Shown here: positions 23,929-35,158 of the stretch, in pieces
Layout: the number at the start of each line of letters is the position of its first letter
How positions within the stretch are numbered: the first letter of the stretch is position 1
NCBI RefSeq assembly: GCF_029910655.1
Contig: NZ_CP123897.1
Location: forward strand, 558,001-622,000
Length of the DNA stretch: 64,000 nucleotides
Source of the DNA: Methylomonas sp. UP202
GTDB taxonomy: Bacteria; Pseudomonadota; Gammaproteobacteria; Methylococcales; Methylomonadaceae
Reading direction: 5' to 3'
Program-made: the position numbers and the translations under genes
Notes under the pieces: generated by a model
Database searches by the model: none
What the model was told of the DNA's origin: nothing
The model's input: only the letters and a program-made list of their open reading frames with translations

Positions 23929-24327
23929 ATGAGTGTATTACTGTTGGGTGCGGCTGCCTGCATCTTGGCGTTGATATTGTCGGCGTGGTTGATGACGTTT
24001 GCCCGCTGGTTTCCTATCGAAGGCATCGACGGCAAGTTTCTGGTGGATTACAAAACCATGATTCGGGCGCATGTGGATTACGCCTTGATGGCTTTATTCA
24101 ATTTGGGCTTTTACGGCATCGGCATCGATCTGCCGATAGTGGCTTGCTGGTGCGTCGCTATCGGCGGCTTCGCCAATCCGACCGTATTTACCATCGCCGC
24201 CTTCGATACCGATTTTTGGCGGAAGGCGCATTGGCGCGTTTATACCGCAGCTTCGTTCGTCGTTTCGACGATCGGTTTTTTGTGGATAGCCTGTGTGCTG
24301 GCCCAAGCCGCCTTGGCCGCGCTATAG
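23929..24327 (+). CDS. Small four-helix membrane protein
   Basis: The protein has 132 residues and four hydrophobic segments. The motif MIRAHVDYALMA after the first helix pair recalls the RAH signature of styrene-oxide-isomerase-like and MAPEG-like membrane proteins, but similarity is too slight for a name. A good promoter with a repressor palindrome precedes it and it is divergent from a TetR gene, so it is probably induced by a small hydrophobic compound. The ATG follows a GTG in frame by one codon. The gap 24328-24673 after it holds no gene or clear signal. Confidence 0.68.
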   Translation: MSVLLLGAAACILALILSAWLMTFARWFPIEGIDGKFLVDYKTMIRAHVDYALMALFNLGFYGIGIDLPIVACWCVAIGGFANPTVFTIAAFDTDFWRKAHWRVYTAASFVVSTIGFLWIACVLAQAALAAL

Positions 24328-24673
24328 ATTTTGGGAAGAAACCGTCTGGAAAGAAACCGACCAATAAGGCTGGTAGGTCGTCGTTAACAATCCATCGGCT
24401 GTCTCTGCGGAAGGTCCGTCGAAGTTAACCTGAATCTTCGAATAGTGCATCGCGAACCCTACGCGCAAGCGGGCGAACATAAGAGTTCGCTTGCCAGGCG
24501 GTCTGGTTGGGTACTTGCATCCCGTTGCGAATAAACGATGTGTCACGGAATTAAATACGGTTGCCGCCACCGCCGCGTTCCGGCTAAACGCGGTCATTTG
24601 ATCCGGCCGGACTGGCGTCGTGATTGGGTTCGGTGGGAGCGCCGGCTCGACAATCCGCGCTACAATCGCCAAC

Positions 24674-25300
24674 ATGAATGACAAGAGTCCATCGATAGCC
24701 GATAAACCGCCGCGCGAGCGTATTTTGCTGACCGCGCACGATCTGTTTTACCGTGACGGAATCCGCGCCACCGGCATCGACAAAGTCATCGCCGAATCCG
24801 GCGTGACCAAGGTGACGTTTTACCGGCAATTCCCTAGCAAGAACGATTTGATTCTGGCGTTCTTGAATTACCGCCACCAGCGTTGGATGGCGTGGTTCGA
24901 GGACGCGCTGGCCCGCCACGGCGGCCGGGACGGTGGCGGCCTGGCGCCGGTAAGCTTGGCGCTGGCGGAGTGGTTCGACAACCCGTTGTTTCGCGGTTGT
25001 GCGTTTATCAATAGCGTCGCCGAGTTAGGCGGGGCGATGCCGGACGTGGTGGCGATCTGTCGAGACCATAAACAGGATATGGAGCGGGTAATAGCCCGCT
25101 TGCTGCCGGATGGCCCGATGCGCGGCCGTCTGGCCGAGGCGGCGGCGATTGCGGTGGATGGCGCCATCATCCGGGCGCAGGCCGAGCCTAATCGCCCAGA
25201 CGACGAGGCCGCGCGGCGAGCCGCGCTACGCGGCCTGGAAACCTTACTAACGGCGTTGTCGGCCGCCGGCTTAGCCGGGGTTGAAGCGGCGCCAGATTAA
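24674..25300 (+). CDS. TetR-family transcriptional regulator
   Basis: The protein has 208 residues from the ATG at 24674. The helix-turn-helix region is LFYRDGIRATGIDKVIAESG and VTKVTFYRQFPSKNDLILAF; the effector domain shares FRGCAFINSVAELG with the TetR protein at 23117, so the two are relatives. The last 30 bases overlap, tail to tail, with the end of the P-type ATPase gene. No operator of its own was found upstream. Confidence 0.88.
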   Translation: MNDKSPSIADKPPRERILLTAHDLFYRDGIRATGIDKVIAESGVTKVTFYRQFPSKNDLILAFLNYRHQRWMAWFEDALARHGGRDGGGLAPVSLALAEWFDNPLFRGCAFINSVAELGGAMPDVVAICRDHKQDMERVIARLLPDGPMRGRLAEAAAIAVDGAIIRAQAEPNRPDDEAARRAALRGLETLLTALSAAGLAGVEAAPD

Positions 25301-27994
25301 TTTTTCTAGCCCCACCATTGCATAAATCACCCAGCCGACCGCGACGATTAACAACCATTCCTCGCTGCCGATCGGCGCGCTGCCGAACAAGGCTTGCATG
25401 GTCGGCCAATAAGTGAATAGCAGTTGCAGTCCTATCATGCTTAATACGCCAAATATCACCCAGGGGTTGGAAAACACCCCGACCTTGAACATCGAGTAGC
25501 GCAACGAGCGGCAATTGAACAAATAAAACAATTCACCGAATACAAAGACGTTGACCGCGACTGTGCGGGCCTTGGCGAGCGGTTCGCCGTGACTCAATTC
25601 CCACTCGAACAAACCGAACGCGCCGGCCAGCAACAGCACCCCGACCAGGCAAATTCGGAATGCCAAGTGCTTGGTGAGTATCGGTTGGTCGGGGCTGCGC
25701 GGCTTGCGCCGCATCAGGCCGGGTTCCTTGGGTTCGAAGGCCAGCATCAAGCCCAGCAAGACGGCGGTGGTCATGTTGATCCACAAAATTTGCACCGGCG
25801 TGATCGGCAGGGCAACGTTGGCAAACACTGCGGCCGTTATCACCAAGCCTTCGCCGAGATTGGTCGGTAGGGTCCAGGCGATGAATTTGATCAGATTGTC
25901 GAACACGCCGCGGCCTTCCTCGATCGCGGCTTCGATGGTAGCGAAGTGGTCGTCCGTCAAAATCATCGCCGCGGCTTCCTTGGCGACTTCGGTGCCGCCC
26001 ATGCCCATCGCGACGCCGATATTGGCTTGGCGTAGCGCGGGTGCGTCGTTGACGCCGTCGCCGGTCATCGCCACGACGTGGCCGGCCGATTGTAGCGCTT
26101 CTACCAGTGCCAGCTTTTGTTCCGGGGCGATGCGGGCGTAAACCGAGCAGGCCGCTAGCGTTGCAGGGTAATCGGCCGGCGCGAGCCGTTGCAACTCAAC
26201 GCCACTGATCACTCGCTCGGCCTGGCGCATGCCGAGTTGCTTGGCGATGGCCAGCGCGGTGACCGGATGGTCGCCGGTAATCATTTTGACGGCGATGCCG
26301 GCCCGGTAGCAGGCGGCAATCGAGGCTACCGCTTCCGGCCGGGGCGGGTCCATCATTGCTTGCAGGCCGATCAGCGTGAGGCCGCCGGCGACTTCGGCGT
26401 GGGCCAGCGCGTCGTCTTGATGGTCGCGGCGGGCGAAGGCCAATACCCTCAGGCCCTGTTCGGCCATCTCTTCCAGTTGGCGAATCAGGCGCTCCTTGTT
26501 GAGCGCGACCGGCTGCATATGGGGGTCCAATGCGCTGTCGCAGCGGGCCAGCACGCTTTCCAAGGCGCCTTTTACATAGATCCGCCGACTGTCGGTCGTC
26601 GGGTCATGGTTCAGCGTTGCCATGAATTGGTGTTGCGATTCGAACGGGATCGCGTCCAGGCGGGGATGGGCGGTGCTGACGGCGGCATGGCGCAGACCGG
26701 CCTTGCGTGCGGCCACCAGCAGCGCGCCTTCGGTAGGATCGCCTTCGATGCGCCAGTGGTTGGATTCGGCGATCAGACGGGCGTCGTTGCACAATAAGCC
26801 GGCCTTCAGGCATTCCATTAGTGTCGGATAGCTTAGGTAGTCAATCGCTTGGCCGTTATGGCGAAACTCGCCGTCCGGCGTGTAGCCGGAGCCGCCGACC
26901 TGGAAATAGTCGCCGCCGGCGTATATTGCTTGTACCGTCATCTGGTTTTGGGTCAGCGTGCCGGTTTTGTCGGAACAGATGACGGTGGTGCTGCCCAAGG
27001 TTTCGACAGCCGGCAATTTGCGGACGATGGCGTTGCGCTTGGCCATCCGCGATACGCCGATCGCCAACGTGATCGTAATCGCGGCCGGCAAGCCTTCCGG
27101 TATCGCGCCGACCGCCAGCGCGACCGAGGCCATGAACATCTGCAGCATCGATTCGCCGCGCCAGACGCCGACCGCAAAGGTCAGCACCGCACAGCCGACG
27201 ATGACCCACAACAGCCATTGGCTGAATTCACTCATTTTTTGGGTCAGCGGCGTATCCAGCTCGGTGGCGCTGGCGATCATCCGGTTGATTCGGCCGATTT
27301 CGGTACGGTCGCCGGTTTCGACGACGACGCCGACGCCACTGCCGAACGTGACCAGCGTTGACGAATACGCCATGTTAGCGCGGTCGGCTAGCGCGGTTTC
27401 GTCGGCCAGCGTCATCTGGCGTTTTTCGATCGGCACCGATTCGCCGGTCAGGGCCGATTCGTCGATTTGCAGATCGCGGATGCGTAGTAGGCGCAGGTCG
27501 GCCGGCACCTTGTCGCCGGACTGCAACACGACGATGTCGCCGGGTACCAATTCCGGCGCGGCGACGGCGCGGCGCTGGCCGTCGCGCAACACCGTGGCGC
27601 CAACGCTTAACGCGCGCGCCAGGGCGTCGATGGCTCGGATCGCGTTGTATTCCTGAACAAAGCCGATCAGTGCGTTGACCACTACCACACCGAAGATGAC
27701 GCTGCTGTCCACCCATTCTTCCAGGAATGCGGTAACCGCTCCGGACAGCAATAGGATGTAGACTAACGGTTGGTGAAATTGCGACAAAAATAGCCGGACC
27801 GGTCCCTTGCCGCGACGCGGCGTTAATCGGTTAGCCCCGCAATCGGCTAGGCGTTTTTCGACTTCCTCGGCCGCCAGGCCCTGACCGATGTTGACGCGCA
27901 ATTCGCGGAGCAGTCGATCTTCGGCGACGGCGTGCCAAACGGTTTTTTCGGCGGAGGGTGAACCGGCTTTAGCGGCTCGTTTTCTAATGGGCAT
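25271..27994 (-). CDS. Cation-transporting P-type ATPase (Ca2+-type P2)
   Basis: This is an inner-membrane ion pump of 907 residues. It has the cation-ATPase N-terminal domain, the TGES loop (ESALTGESVPIEK), membrane helix 4 with AVGAIPEGLPAAITITLAIG, the phosphorylation site ICSDKTGTLTQNQMT, the ATP-binding region, and MTGDGVNDAPALRQANIGVA. The PEGLP helix and the C-terminal six-helix domain place it with P2-type Ca2+ or Mn2+/Na+ pumps; the ion cannot be fixed from sequence alone. AAGGAAG precedes the ATG. Confidence 0.9.
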   Translation of the reverse strand: MPIRKRAAKAGSPSAEKTVWHAVAEDRLLRELRVNIGQGLAAEEVEKRLADCGANRLTPRRGKGPVRLFLSQFHQPLVYILLLSGAVTAFLEEWVDSSVIFGVVVVNALIGFVQEYNAIRAIDALARALSVGATVLRDGQRRAVAAPELVPGDIVVLQSGDKVPADLRLLRIRDLQIDESALTGESVPIEKRQMTLADETALADRANMAYSSTLVTFGSGVGVVVETGDRTEIGRINRMIASATELDTPLTQKMSEFSQWLLWVIVGCAVLTFAVGVWRGESMLQMFMASVALAVGAIPEGLPAAITITLAIGVSRMAKRNAIVRKLPAVETLGSTTVICSDKTGTLTQNQMTVQAIYAGGDYFQVGGSGYTPDGEFRHNGQAIDYLSYPTLMECLKAGLLCNDARLIAESNHWRIEGDPTEGALLVAARKAGLRHAAVSTAHPRLDAIPFESQHQFMATLNHDPTTDSRRIYVKGALESVLARCDSALDPHMQPVALNKERLIRQLEEMAEQGLRVLAFARRDHQDDALAHAEVAGGLTLIGLQAMMDPPRPEAVASIAACYRAGIAVKMITGDHPVTALAIAKQLGMRQAERVISGVELQRLAPADYPATLAACSVYARIAPEQKLALVEALQSAGHVVAMTGDGVNDAPALRQANIGVAMGMGGTEVAKEAAAMILTDDHFATIEAAIEEGRGVFDNLIKFIAWTLPTNLGEGLVITAAVFANVALPITPVQILWINMTTAVLLGLMLAFEPKEPGLMRRKPRSPDQPILTKHLAFRICLVGVLLLAGAFGLFEWELSHGEPLAKARTVAVNVFVFGELFYLFNCRSLRYSMFKVGVFSNPWVIFGVLSMIGLQLLFTYWPTMQALFGSAPIGSEEWLLIVAVGWVIYAMVGLEKLIWRRFNPG

Positions 27995-28114
27995 CGGCTT
28001 CCTTGAGGCTGGCGAAAATTTGCGCTTGTTCCCCGGTAATTATAGGGTTATAGTCCGAATCGAGGCCTAAGGCCTTATTTTAGAAAAATAAAAACAAAAC
28101 AATCGGAGGTAGTT

Positions 28115-28318
28115 ATGGGTGGAGTCATCGAGCTGATGGTGCTGATGTTGATCATTGCCGTGTTCGCATTCGCGCCGCTAGGGTACTTTATTTACATGTA
28201 TACGATGAAAAACGGCGAGCCTTTCGGCGACATCGAGCCGCACGGCGATAGCGAGTCGGCGTTGTTGAGCAACGTTGCCAGAATCATTGAAATGGTCAGG
28301 CATAAAATCGGCAAATAA
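28115..28318 (+). CDS. Small membrane protein with AFAPLG motif
   Basis: This is a 67-residue protein with one N-terminal membrane helix (VIELMVLMLIIAVFAFAPLG), a YFIYMYTMKNGEPFGDIEPH stretch and an amphipathic helix at the end. ATCGGAGGTAGTT before the ATG is a strong ribosome site. The helix and AFAPLG resemble those of the 103-residue protein at 49283, so they are probably relatives. Function is unknown. An intrinsic terminator follows. Confidence 0.72.
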   Translation: MGGVIELMVLMLIIAVFAFAPLGYFIYMYTMKNGEPFGDIEPHGDSESALLSNVARIIEMVRHKIGK

Positions 28319-28333
28319 GTGTTAGGCGCATCG

Positions 28334-28360
28334 AAAAAGCCGGGGCAACCCGGCTTTTTT
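28334..28360. terminator. Bidirectional intrinsic terminator
   Basis: AAAAAGCCGGG, loop GCAA, CCCGGCTTTTTT. It separates the small membrane-protein gene from the convergent moeB-like gene and works on both strands. Confidence 0.9.
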
Positions 28361-28364
28361 GCGA

Positions 28365-29120
28365 CTATCGGTGTGAAACGCTGCCGCAGGTTGGGCAAGC
28401 CGGGTTGCGTTTTAGGCGCATGCCATGCCATTCCATCGTTAAACCGTCCAATAGTAGTAATCGGCCCGTCAACGGCTTGCCGCAGCCGACTAGCAGCTTT
28501 ATCGCTTCCAGCGCCTGCATGCTGCCGACGATGCCGGTGATTGGCGCTATCACGCCGTTTCTGGCGCAGTTTTGCAATTCCTCGCCGTCGTTTTGGTACA
28601 AACAGTTATAACACGGACTGTCGTCCCGGCCCGGTGTAAATACGCTGATTTGACCTTCGAAACGGATGGCCGCGCCGGACACCAGCGGTTTGCCGGCCGT
28701 TACGCAGGCGCGGTTGATCGCGAAACGGGTCGGAAAGTTATCGCTGCAATCCAGTACCAAGTCGGCTTCGGCAACTTCGCGCGTCAGAGTGTCTCCCGCA
28801 AGTTTTGCCTTGTGGGCCTCTACCGAGACCCCCGGATTGATCTTTTTCAAGGTCGCTCGGGTTGAAATCACTTTATCCAACCCTATATCGGCGGTGTCGT
28901 GAGCGATCTGGCGCTGTAAATTGCTCAAGTCCACTTGGTCGTCGTCGTAAACCACCAGTTTGCCGACGCCGGCGGCGGCCAGATACATCGCGGCCGGCGA
29001 GCCAAGCCCGCCCGCACCGACGATCAGCACCGAGGCGGACAGTAGTTTTTGTTGGCCGGCGATGTCGACCTGCGGCAGCATGATCTGACGGCTGTAGCGG
29101 AGTAATTGTTCGTCGTTCAT
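28365..29120 (-). CDS. moeB: Molybdopterin-synthase adenylyltransferase (MoeB/ThiF/HesA)
   Basis: The enzyme adenylates the C-terminal glycine of a MoaD- or ThiS-type sulfur carrier. It has 251 residues from the ATG at 29120. The start NDEQLLRYSRQIMLPQVDIA, the nucleotide loop VLIVGAGGLGSPA, CSDNFPTRFAINRAC and two CxxC zinc pairs (PCYNCLYQ, CPTCGS) are as in MoeB. ThiF and HesA are close relatives, and the lack of neighbouring moa or thi genes leaves the carrier open. HesA-type proteins also occur in nif clusters. Confidence 0.85.
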   Translation of the reverse strand: MNDEQLLRYSRQIMLPQVDIAGQQKLLSASVLIVGAGGLGSPAAMYLAAAGVGKLVVYDDDQVDLSNLQRQIAHDTADIGLDKVISTRATLKKINPGVSVEAHKAKLAGDTLTREVAEADLVLDCSDNFPTRFAINRACVTAGKPLVSGAAIRFEGQISVFTPGRDDSPCYNCLYQNDGEELQNCARNGVIAPITGIVGSMQALEAIKLLVGCGKPLTGRLLLLDGLTMEWHGMRLKRNPACPTCGSVSHR

Positions 29121-29163
29121 ATCTTGTAAGGCTGTCGGCAAGGACCAGATGATGCCAAAGAGC

Positions 29164-29191
29164 TTGACAGAGTGCAAAAGCGGGATATTAT
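29164..29191 (+). promoter_or_regulatory. Sigma-70 promoter of groES-groEL
   Basis: TTGACA, 16 bases, TATTAT. The -10 box abuts the CIRCE element, so a bound HrcA would block transcription initiation. Confidence 0.72.
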
Positions 29192-29217
29192 TAGCACTCG
29201 TCGATAGAGAGTGCTAA
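29191..29217 (+). promoter_or_regulatory. CIRCE element (HrcA operator)
   Basis: TTAGCACTC-N9-GAGTGCTAA is a perfect CIRCE inverted repeat, upstream of groES and overlapping the -10 edge of its promoter. It shows control by the heat-labile repressor HrcA. Confidence 0.96.
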
Positions 29218-29329
29218 TAACTCGGATGCGGTTTAAAAGCCGGTCCTTCGGATCGCCGGGGCTGAGTTTTAAAACGTTTCTTAACTTGTAACTTGTAACT
29301 TTAACTTTATCCATATTGAGGAGACCTTG

Positions 29330-29617
29330 ATGAACATTCGTCCGTTACATGACCGTGTAGTCGTTAAACGCGTGGAAGAAGAAACCAAAACCGCCGGCGG
29401 CATCGTGTTGCCCGGTTCCGCGGCCGAAAAACCGAGCGAGGGTGAGGTGTTGGCGGTAGGTGCCGGCAAACCGCTCGATAACGGTCAAGTGCGCCCAATG
29501 GCGGTTAAAGTTGGCGATAAGGTGCTGTTCGGTAAATATTCCGGTACCGAAGTGAAAGTCGACGGCGAGCAATACATCGTCATGCGCGAAGAAGACATCA
29601 TGGGTATCCTGGGTTAA
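29330..29617 (+). CDS. groES: Co-chaperonin GroES
   Basis: GroES forms the heptameric lid of the GroEL folding chamber. It has 95 residues, the standard length, starting [18 protein letters not shown] with the mobile loop [16 protein letters not shown] and the end [23 protein letters not shown] lies just before the ATG at 29330. groEL follows after 56 bases, and the pair is under CIRCE/HrcA control. Confidence 0.98.
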   Translation: MNIRPLHDRVVVKRVEEETKTAGGIVLPGSAAEKPSEGEVLAVGAGKPLDNGQVRPMAVKVGDKVLFGKYSGTEVKVDGEQYIVMREEDIMGILG

Positions 29618-29670
29618 TCCCGGATTGCCTAACACACCACATTGATTTCAAACTCATTTTTAGGAATTAA

Positions 29671-31314
<1,644 letters not shown>

Positions 31315-31340
31315 TCGTGCCGTTTAGCTCACGCTAAATC

Positions 31341-31373
31341 AACCCCGGTCTTCGCAGGAAGCCGGGGTTTTTT
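31341..31373 (+). terminator. Intrinsic terminator after groEL
   Basis: AACCCCGG, a loop, CCGGGGTT and a run of T. It ends the groESL transcript before the receiver-HPt gene. Confidence 0.88.
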
Positions 31374-31407
31374 ATTGCCGGCGGAAAGATCGGCGCGAAG
31401 AAAAAAG

Positions 31408-32142
31408 GTGGCAGTGGTGGTGCAAAACTTCTCGGTGTTGATTGCCGACGACAACGATCTCAATCGCTGGTTGTTGCGCGAACAACTGGAAAATTGGACG
31501 GGCAATATCCACGAAGCCAGCGACGGTTTGCAAGCTTGGCACACGTTGCGACAGACCGAATTCCGCATCGTGTTCCTGGATGTGAATATGCCGGGACTCG
31601 ACGGTCTGGCGTTGATCGACAAATTGCGTACTAGCGAAGTGAGCTGGAACGGTGTTCCGGCCGTAGCGGTGACCGCTCATGCCGGCGAGGACCAACGTCA
31701 AGCCGCGATGGCGGCCGGATTTGACGATTATTTGGTAAAACCTATCCGGCTGGAGCACTTGCGGCAAGTCCTGGACCGATGGTTGGAGCCCGAGAGGCCC
31801 GGTGAATACGGCGCTTGTCTGTTGCGTAAAACCGGCGACAACCGCCGCCTAACGTTTAATTTGTTGGAACAGTTTTTCGCGGAATTGCCCGGCCAAGTTG
31901 CCGACATAGATGACGCGCTGCAGCAGGGGCGCGACGAAGAGGCCTGGAAGATCGTGCATAATTTGCACGGCACGTTTTGCTTTTTCGAGTTCGCCGATTG
32001 CCGGGCGCTAGTGGCGGCGTTGGAAACGGCTATCAAACATGATTCACGGTTGGTTCCGGCGAGTTTTCGAGCATTTCAAGTCAGAATGACATGGCTAACG
32101 GCGAACAAAGCTGCCGTTATGCAAGGCTTGATTGCCGACTAA
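31408..32142 (+). CDS. Response regulator with receiver and HPt domains
   Basis: The protein has about 244 residues. A receiver domain (about 10-130) shows IADDND, the phosphoacceptor in IVFLDVNMPGLDG, the TAHA switch Thr and YLVKP; the C-terminal half is an HPt-like four-helix bundle with VHNLHGTFCFFEF holding the His. There is no output domain or kinase, so it is a phosphorelay shuttle for an unlinked hybrid kinase. Several in-frame GTG codons (31408-31420) follow AAAGGTGG; the exact start is unclear. Confidence 0.78.
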   Translation: MAVVVQNFSVLIADDNDLNRWLLREQLENWTGNIHEASDGLQAWHTLRQTEFRIVFLDVNMPGLDGLALIDKLRTSEVSWNGVPAVAVTAHAGEDQRQAAMAAGFDDYLVKPIRLEHLRQVLDRWLEPERPGEYGACLLRKTGDNRRLTFNLLEQFFAELPGQVADIDDALQQGRDEEAWKIVHNLHGTFCFFEFADCRALVAALETAIKHDSRLVPASFRAFQVRMTWLTANKAAVMQGLIAD

Positions 32143-32157
32143 ACCAAGACAAGACCC

Positions 32158-35088
32158 TTATTTCAGCTCGTCCAGCAGGGCTTGAGCGGCGGCTTGCTGT
32201 TGTTTGGAGCCCTTTTCGAGGACATCGTTGGCGATGGATTTCGCGGTTTCGGTATCGCCCATGTCGATGTAGGCTTTGGCCAGATCGATTTTGGTCTCGA
32301 ATTCGTCCATATCGGTCAGGTCGGCAACGCCTAAGTCGGGCGTGCCGTCCGCGCTGGTCGGTACGATCGGCGCGTCGAAGTCGAAATTGAAATCGAACTC
32401 GTCGTCGCTGGTCGTCAAACCGGGCGATTCGCTGGTGCTGGCAGATTTAGAGTTATCCTCAAAACCGGAAAAATCGAAACTATCCAGTTCTAGGGTTTCA
32501 ATGGTTGGCGACGTGTCCTTGGGTTTCGGTTTGGCGGGTTCGGAAAAATCCAGTTCGAAGTCGAAATCGAAGCTGTCCGGCACCGTGGAACTTGCCGTCT
32601 GTTTCGGATCGGCGGCTTTGTCCGCGGGAATTTCCAGGCCCGAAAGGTCGAACGACTCTAGTTCCAGCTCCGTGCCGGCCGGCGTGGGTTCCGGTGTTCT
32701 GTGGGACTGTTTAGGGAGGGGCGCTTGCTCGACATCGAAGTTGAAGTCGAAACTTTCCAACTCGTCGGTATCGGTCGCGAGCTGCTTAGCGCTAGCCGGT
32801 TCGTCCTGGGGTAGCTCGGTCGGCGTTTCCAGAGCGGTCAAAGAGAACTCAAAGCTCTCGATTTCAGGTTCCGCGCGAGCCGTTGTCGGCGTGACCGCTT
32901 CGGTAACGGCTTTGCTGTCCGCAGCAAAGGCGACCAGATCGAAGTCTAAAGAATCGGGCGTCGAAACGACGGCGTCGGACTTGCGGGTTGCCGATTGGAC
33001 CGTGCCGATTTCGAAATCCAGACTTGCCAGGTCATCGTTAGTCGTGGATGATGCGGAGGTCAGATCGTTTAAGTCGAAATCCAGGCCGTCACTTAAACTG
33101 GCGTTGAGATCCAAATCCAATTCGGCGAAGTCGTCGTCCAGCGAAAACTCGGTCTCGGCGCTTTGCGCGGCGACCGGTGCCGGTTTGACGGTTTCGACCG
33201 GAGCGGGCGCCGCGACGCCGCTTCCACCGAATAGCGGCAGATCGGGAGCGATTTCCATCGCCATGTCGCTGACCTTGTTCCAAAAGGTCTTGTCGGCGGT
33301 TTTGCCAGCCGCGGCGAGCTCTTCGACAAATTGCACGAATCCGCTTCTGTTCTCGCTGGCGTAAAAAATTTCCAGCAGCTTCAGTTTACATTCATCGCGG
33401 TGCGGTTGTTCGCTGATCGCGGTGCGCATCAATTCTTCGGCTTGTTGGTAGCGGCCGTAAGCGAGATAGACATCGGCTTCCGAAATCGGGTCGATTTCGT
33501 TTTGATCGGTATCGAATGCGTCGAAATCGCTAGGCGTGAAGTCGCTGATAAACGAGCTTTCGCCAACGGTACCGACGTCGTAATCGTCGGTGCTGCTGAT
33601 GTCCATGACCGGCACCGACAGGCTGCTTTCGGTGTCCGGCATCCGGATTTGGCTGGCCGATGCGAACATGCTTTCGGTGTTGGTACGTTCGTCGATTTTC
33701 CGCTTACGCCATAGCAGCCAGCCGAGCAGACCCAGCATGCCGGTGCCCAGGCCGCCGACGCCCCAGTAATATAAATCGGAATCGAAGAAACTCGGCTCCT
33801 CGACAGGCGGCGGTACCACAACGGGCGGTGGCGGTCGTTTTCGCGGTTTGGCGGGCTCTGCTTGGGCCGGCGCCGGTTGTGCGACCTCGGCTACCGGCGC
33901 CGGCGTGGTCACGGCGGGCGCGGGAGGAGGCTCGGGAGCGGCGACCGGCGGCTGAGTCGGAGTCGCGGACGCTTGTTGGCTAGGCGCGGGTTGCGGTTGG
34001 GGCGGCGGTGCGACGGAATCCGCTGGCGTCTGGGCCGGTTTGTTGTTTTGCAAGGTGGCGAGTTGTTGGTCCTTTAATGCCAACAACTGTTGCATCATGC
34101 CCAGTTGTTGTTCCAGCTTTTCGATTCGGGCCTGCAGTTCCAGCGCCTTGCCGTCGCCGGTCTGATCCGAAGTGCCGCCAATACCGGCTTGCGCGGTTTT
34201 TTCGGCGGTCTTGGCTTGGTTGGCGACTACCGCGTGTTCCGGAATTTTCGACTCGGCAGGTGCCACCAGTTCCAGCGGTTTGGCGGTCGTGGCTTCGGCC
34301 GGCTTGCGGGCGCTGGATTTCGCGGTTTCGGCGCGCGGCGGTTTCGCTTGGGCTTGCGCCATGCCGTCGGCCGCCGGAATTTTCAGAACCGCGCCTTCCT
34401 TCAGCGAATTGATATTGCCGTTGAAAGCGCCGGGGTTCGCTTTGTACAAAGCATTGAGCATCTGTTGCGCCGATACGCCGCGTTCTTCACTTAGTTGCGT
34501 CGCGATGCTCCACAAGGTGTCGGAACGTTGCACCGGGCCGAACTCGCCGTCGGTCGAGATGGGTTGAGTCGGTTCGGGGGGGGCGGCATTGCGGATCGCC
34601 TTTCGCGGCGCGCTACGTATTGGTCGTTGCACGGGTTCCAGCGGTTCGGCGCTGAAGGGCGTCGCATCGACTGCCGGAAGTACCGCTTGATTATAGCTGG
34701 TGGGCGGATCGATCAGCAGTGTGAACTCTCGCGTCATACTGCCTTGCGGCCAAGTGACTTCAAGCAGGAAATCCAGAAAAGGTTCGGTGACGACTTCTCG
34801 GGTTGTGACTTTGACCAGGATGCCGCCGTCGGCCTGTACCACCGGTTCTAAACGAAGCTTGGACAGGAAGTAATTCCAAGGTACGCCGGCCTGATCGAAC
34901 TTTTCCGGCGGCGCCAATCTGACCGAGACGTCGCTAGGGTTCTCGCCGTCGGCGACGCTTAGGCGGATTTGCGCATTCAGGTTTTGGTTCAGCGAAGAGT
35001 GCAATTGTATGTCGCCAATGCCCAGCGATTGACCGCTGACGGGGGCCAGCAGGGAAACAACCGCTAAAGTCTTAGTAAAATGGCGCAC
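32158..35088 (-). CDS. fimV: Pilus assembly / polar hub protein FimV
   Basis: FimV is an inner-membrane peptidoglycan-binding protein that organises the cell pole and is needed for type IV pilus function. The protein has 976 residues with a GTG start at 35088 chosen because AAGGA lies seven bases upstream; another GTG is five codons earlier. Visible are the signal peptide, the FimV N-terminal domain (SLNQNLNAQIRLSV), a LysM motif (SDTLWSIATQLSEE), a coiled coil, a proline-rich segment, one membrane helix, a long acidic region rich in DFDF repeats and the TPR-like cap (AKAYIDMGDTETAKSIANDV). It follows asd. Confidence 0.93.
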   Translation of the reverse strand: MRHFTKTLAVVSLLAPVSGQSLGIGDIQLHSSLNQNLNAQIRLSVADGENPSDVSVRLAPPEKFDQAGVPWNYFLSKLRLEPVVQADGGILVKVTTREVVTEPFLDFLLEVTWPQGSMTREFTLLIDPPTSYNQAVLPAVDATPFSAEPLEPVQRPIRSAPRKAIRNAAPPEPTQPISTDGEFGPVQRSDTLWSIATQLSEERGVSAQQMLNALYKANPGAFNGNINSLKEGAVLKIPAADGMAQAQAKPPRAETAKSSARKPAEATTAKPLELVAPAESKIPEHAVVANQAKTAEKTAQAGIGGTSDQTGDGKALELQARIEKLEQQLGMMQQLLALKDQQLATLQNNKPAQTPADSVAPPPQPQPAPSQQASATPTQPPVAAPEPPPAPAVTTPAPVAEVAQPAPAQAEPAKPRKRPPPPVVVPPPVEEPSFFDSDLYYWGVGGLGTGMLGLLGWLLWRKRKIDERTNTESMFASASQIRMPDTESSLSVPVMDISSTDDYDVGTVGESSFISDFTPSDFDAFDTDQNEIDPISEADVYLAYGRYQQAEELMRTAISEQPHRDECKLKLLEIFYASENRSGFVQFVEELAAAGKTADKTFWNKVSDMAMEIAPDLPLFGGSGVAAPAPVETVKPAPVAAQSAETEFSLDDDFAELDLDLNASLSDGLDFDLNDLTSASSTTNDDLASLDFEIGTVQSATRKSDAVVSTPDSLDFDLVAFAADSKAVTEAVTPTTARAEPEIESFEFSLTALETPTELPQDEPASAKQLATDTDELESFDFNFDVEQAPLPKQSHRTPEPTPAGTELELESFDLSGLEIPADKAADPKQTASSTVPDSFDFDFELDFSEPAKPKPKDTSPTIETLELDSFDFSGFEDNSKSASTSESPGLTTSDDEFDFNFDFDAPIVPTSADGTPDLGVADLTDMDEFETKIDLAKAYIDMGDTETAKSIANDVLEKGSKQQQAAAQALLDELK

Positions 35089-35158
35089 ATTGCTTTCCTT
35101 CACTGGTATATACCTCGGTACTGGCGGAATCGCAGGTTGGACATGGGCTAAGGTTAGC

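Noticed and set aside
28010-28025. TGGCGAAAATTTGCGC before the 67-aa membrane-protein gene, a possible sigma-54 site
   Set aside because: GG and GC are separated by nine bases instead of ten and no TGT-N10-ACA site was found upstream.
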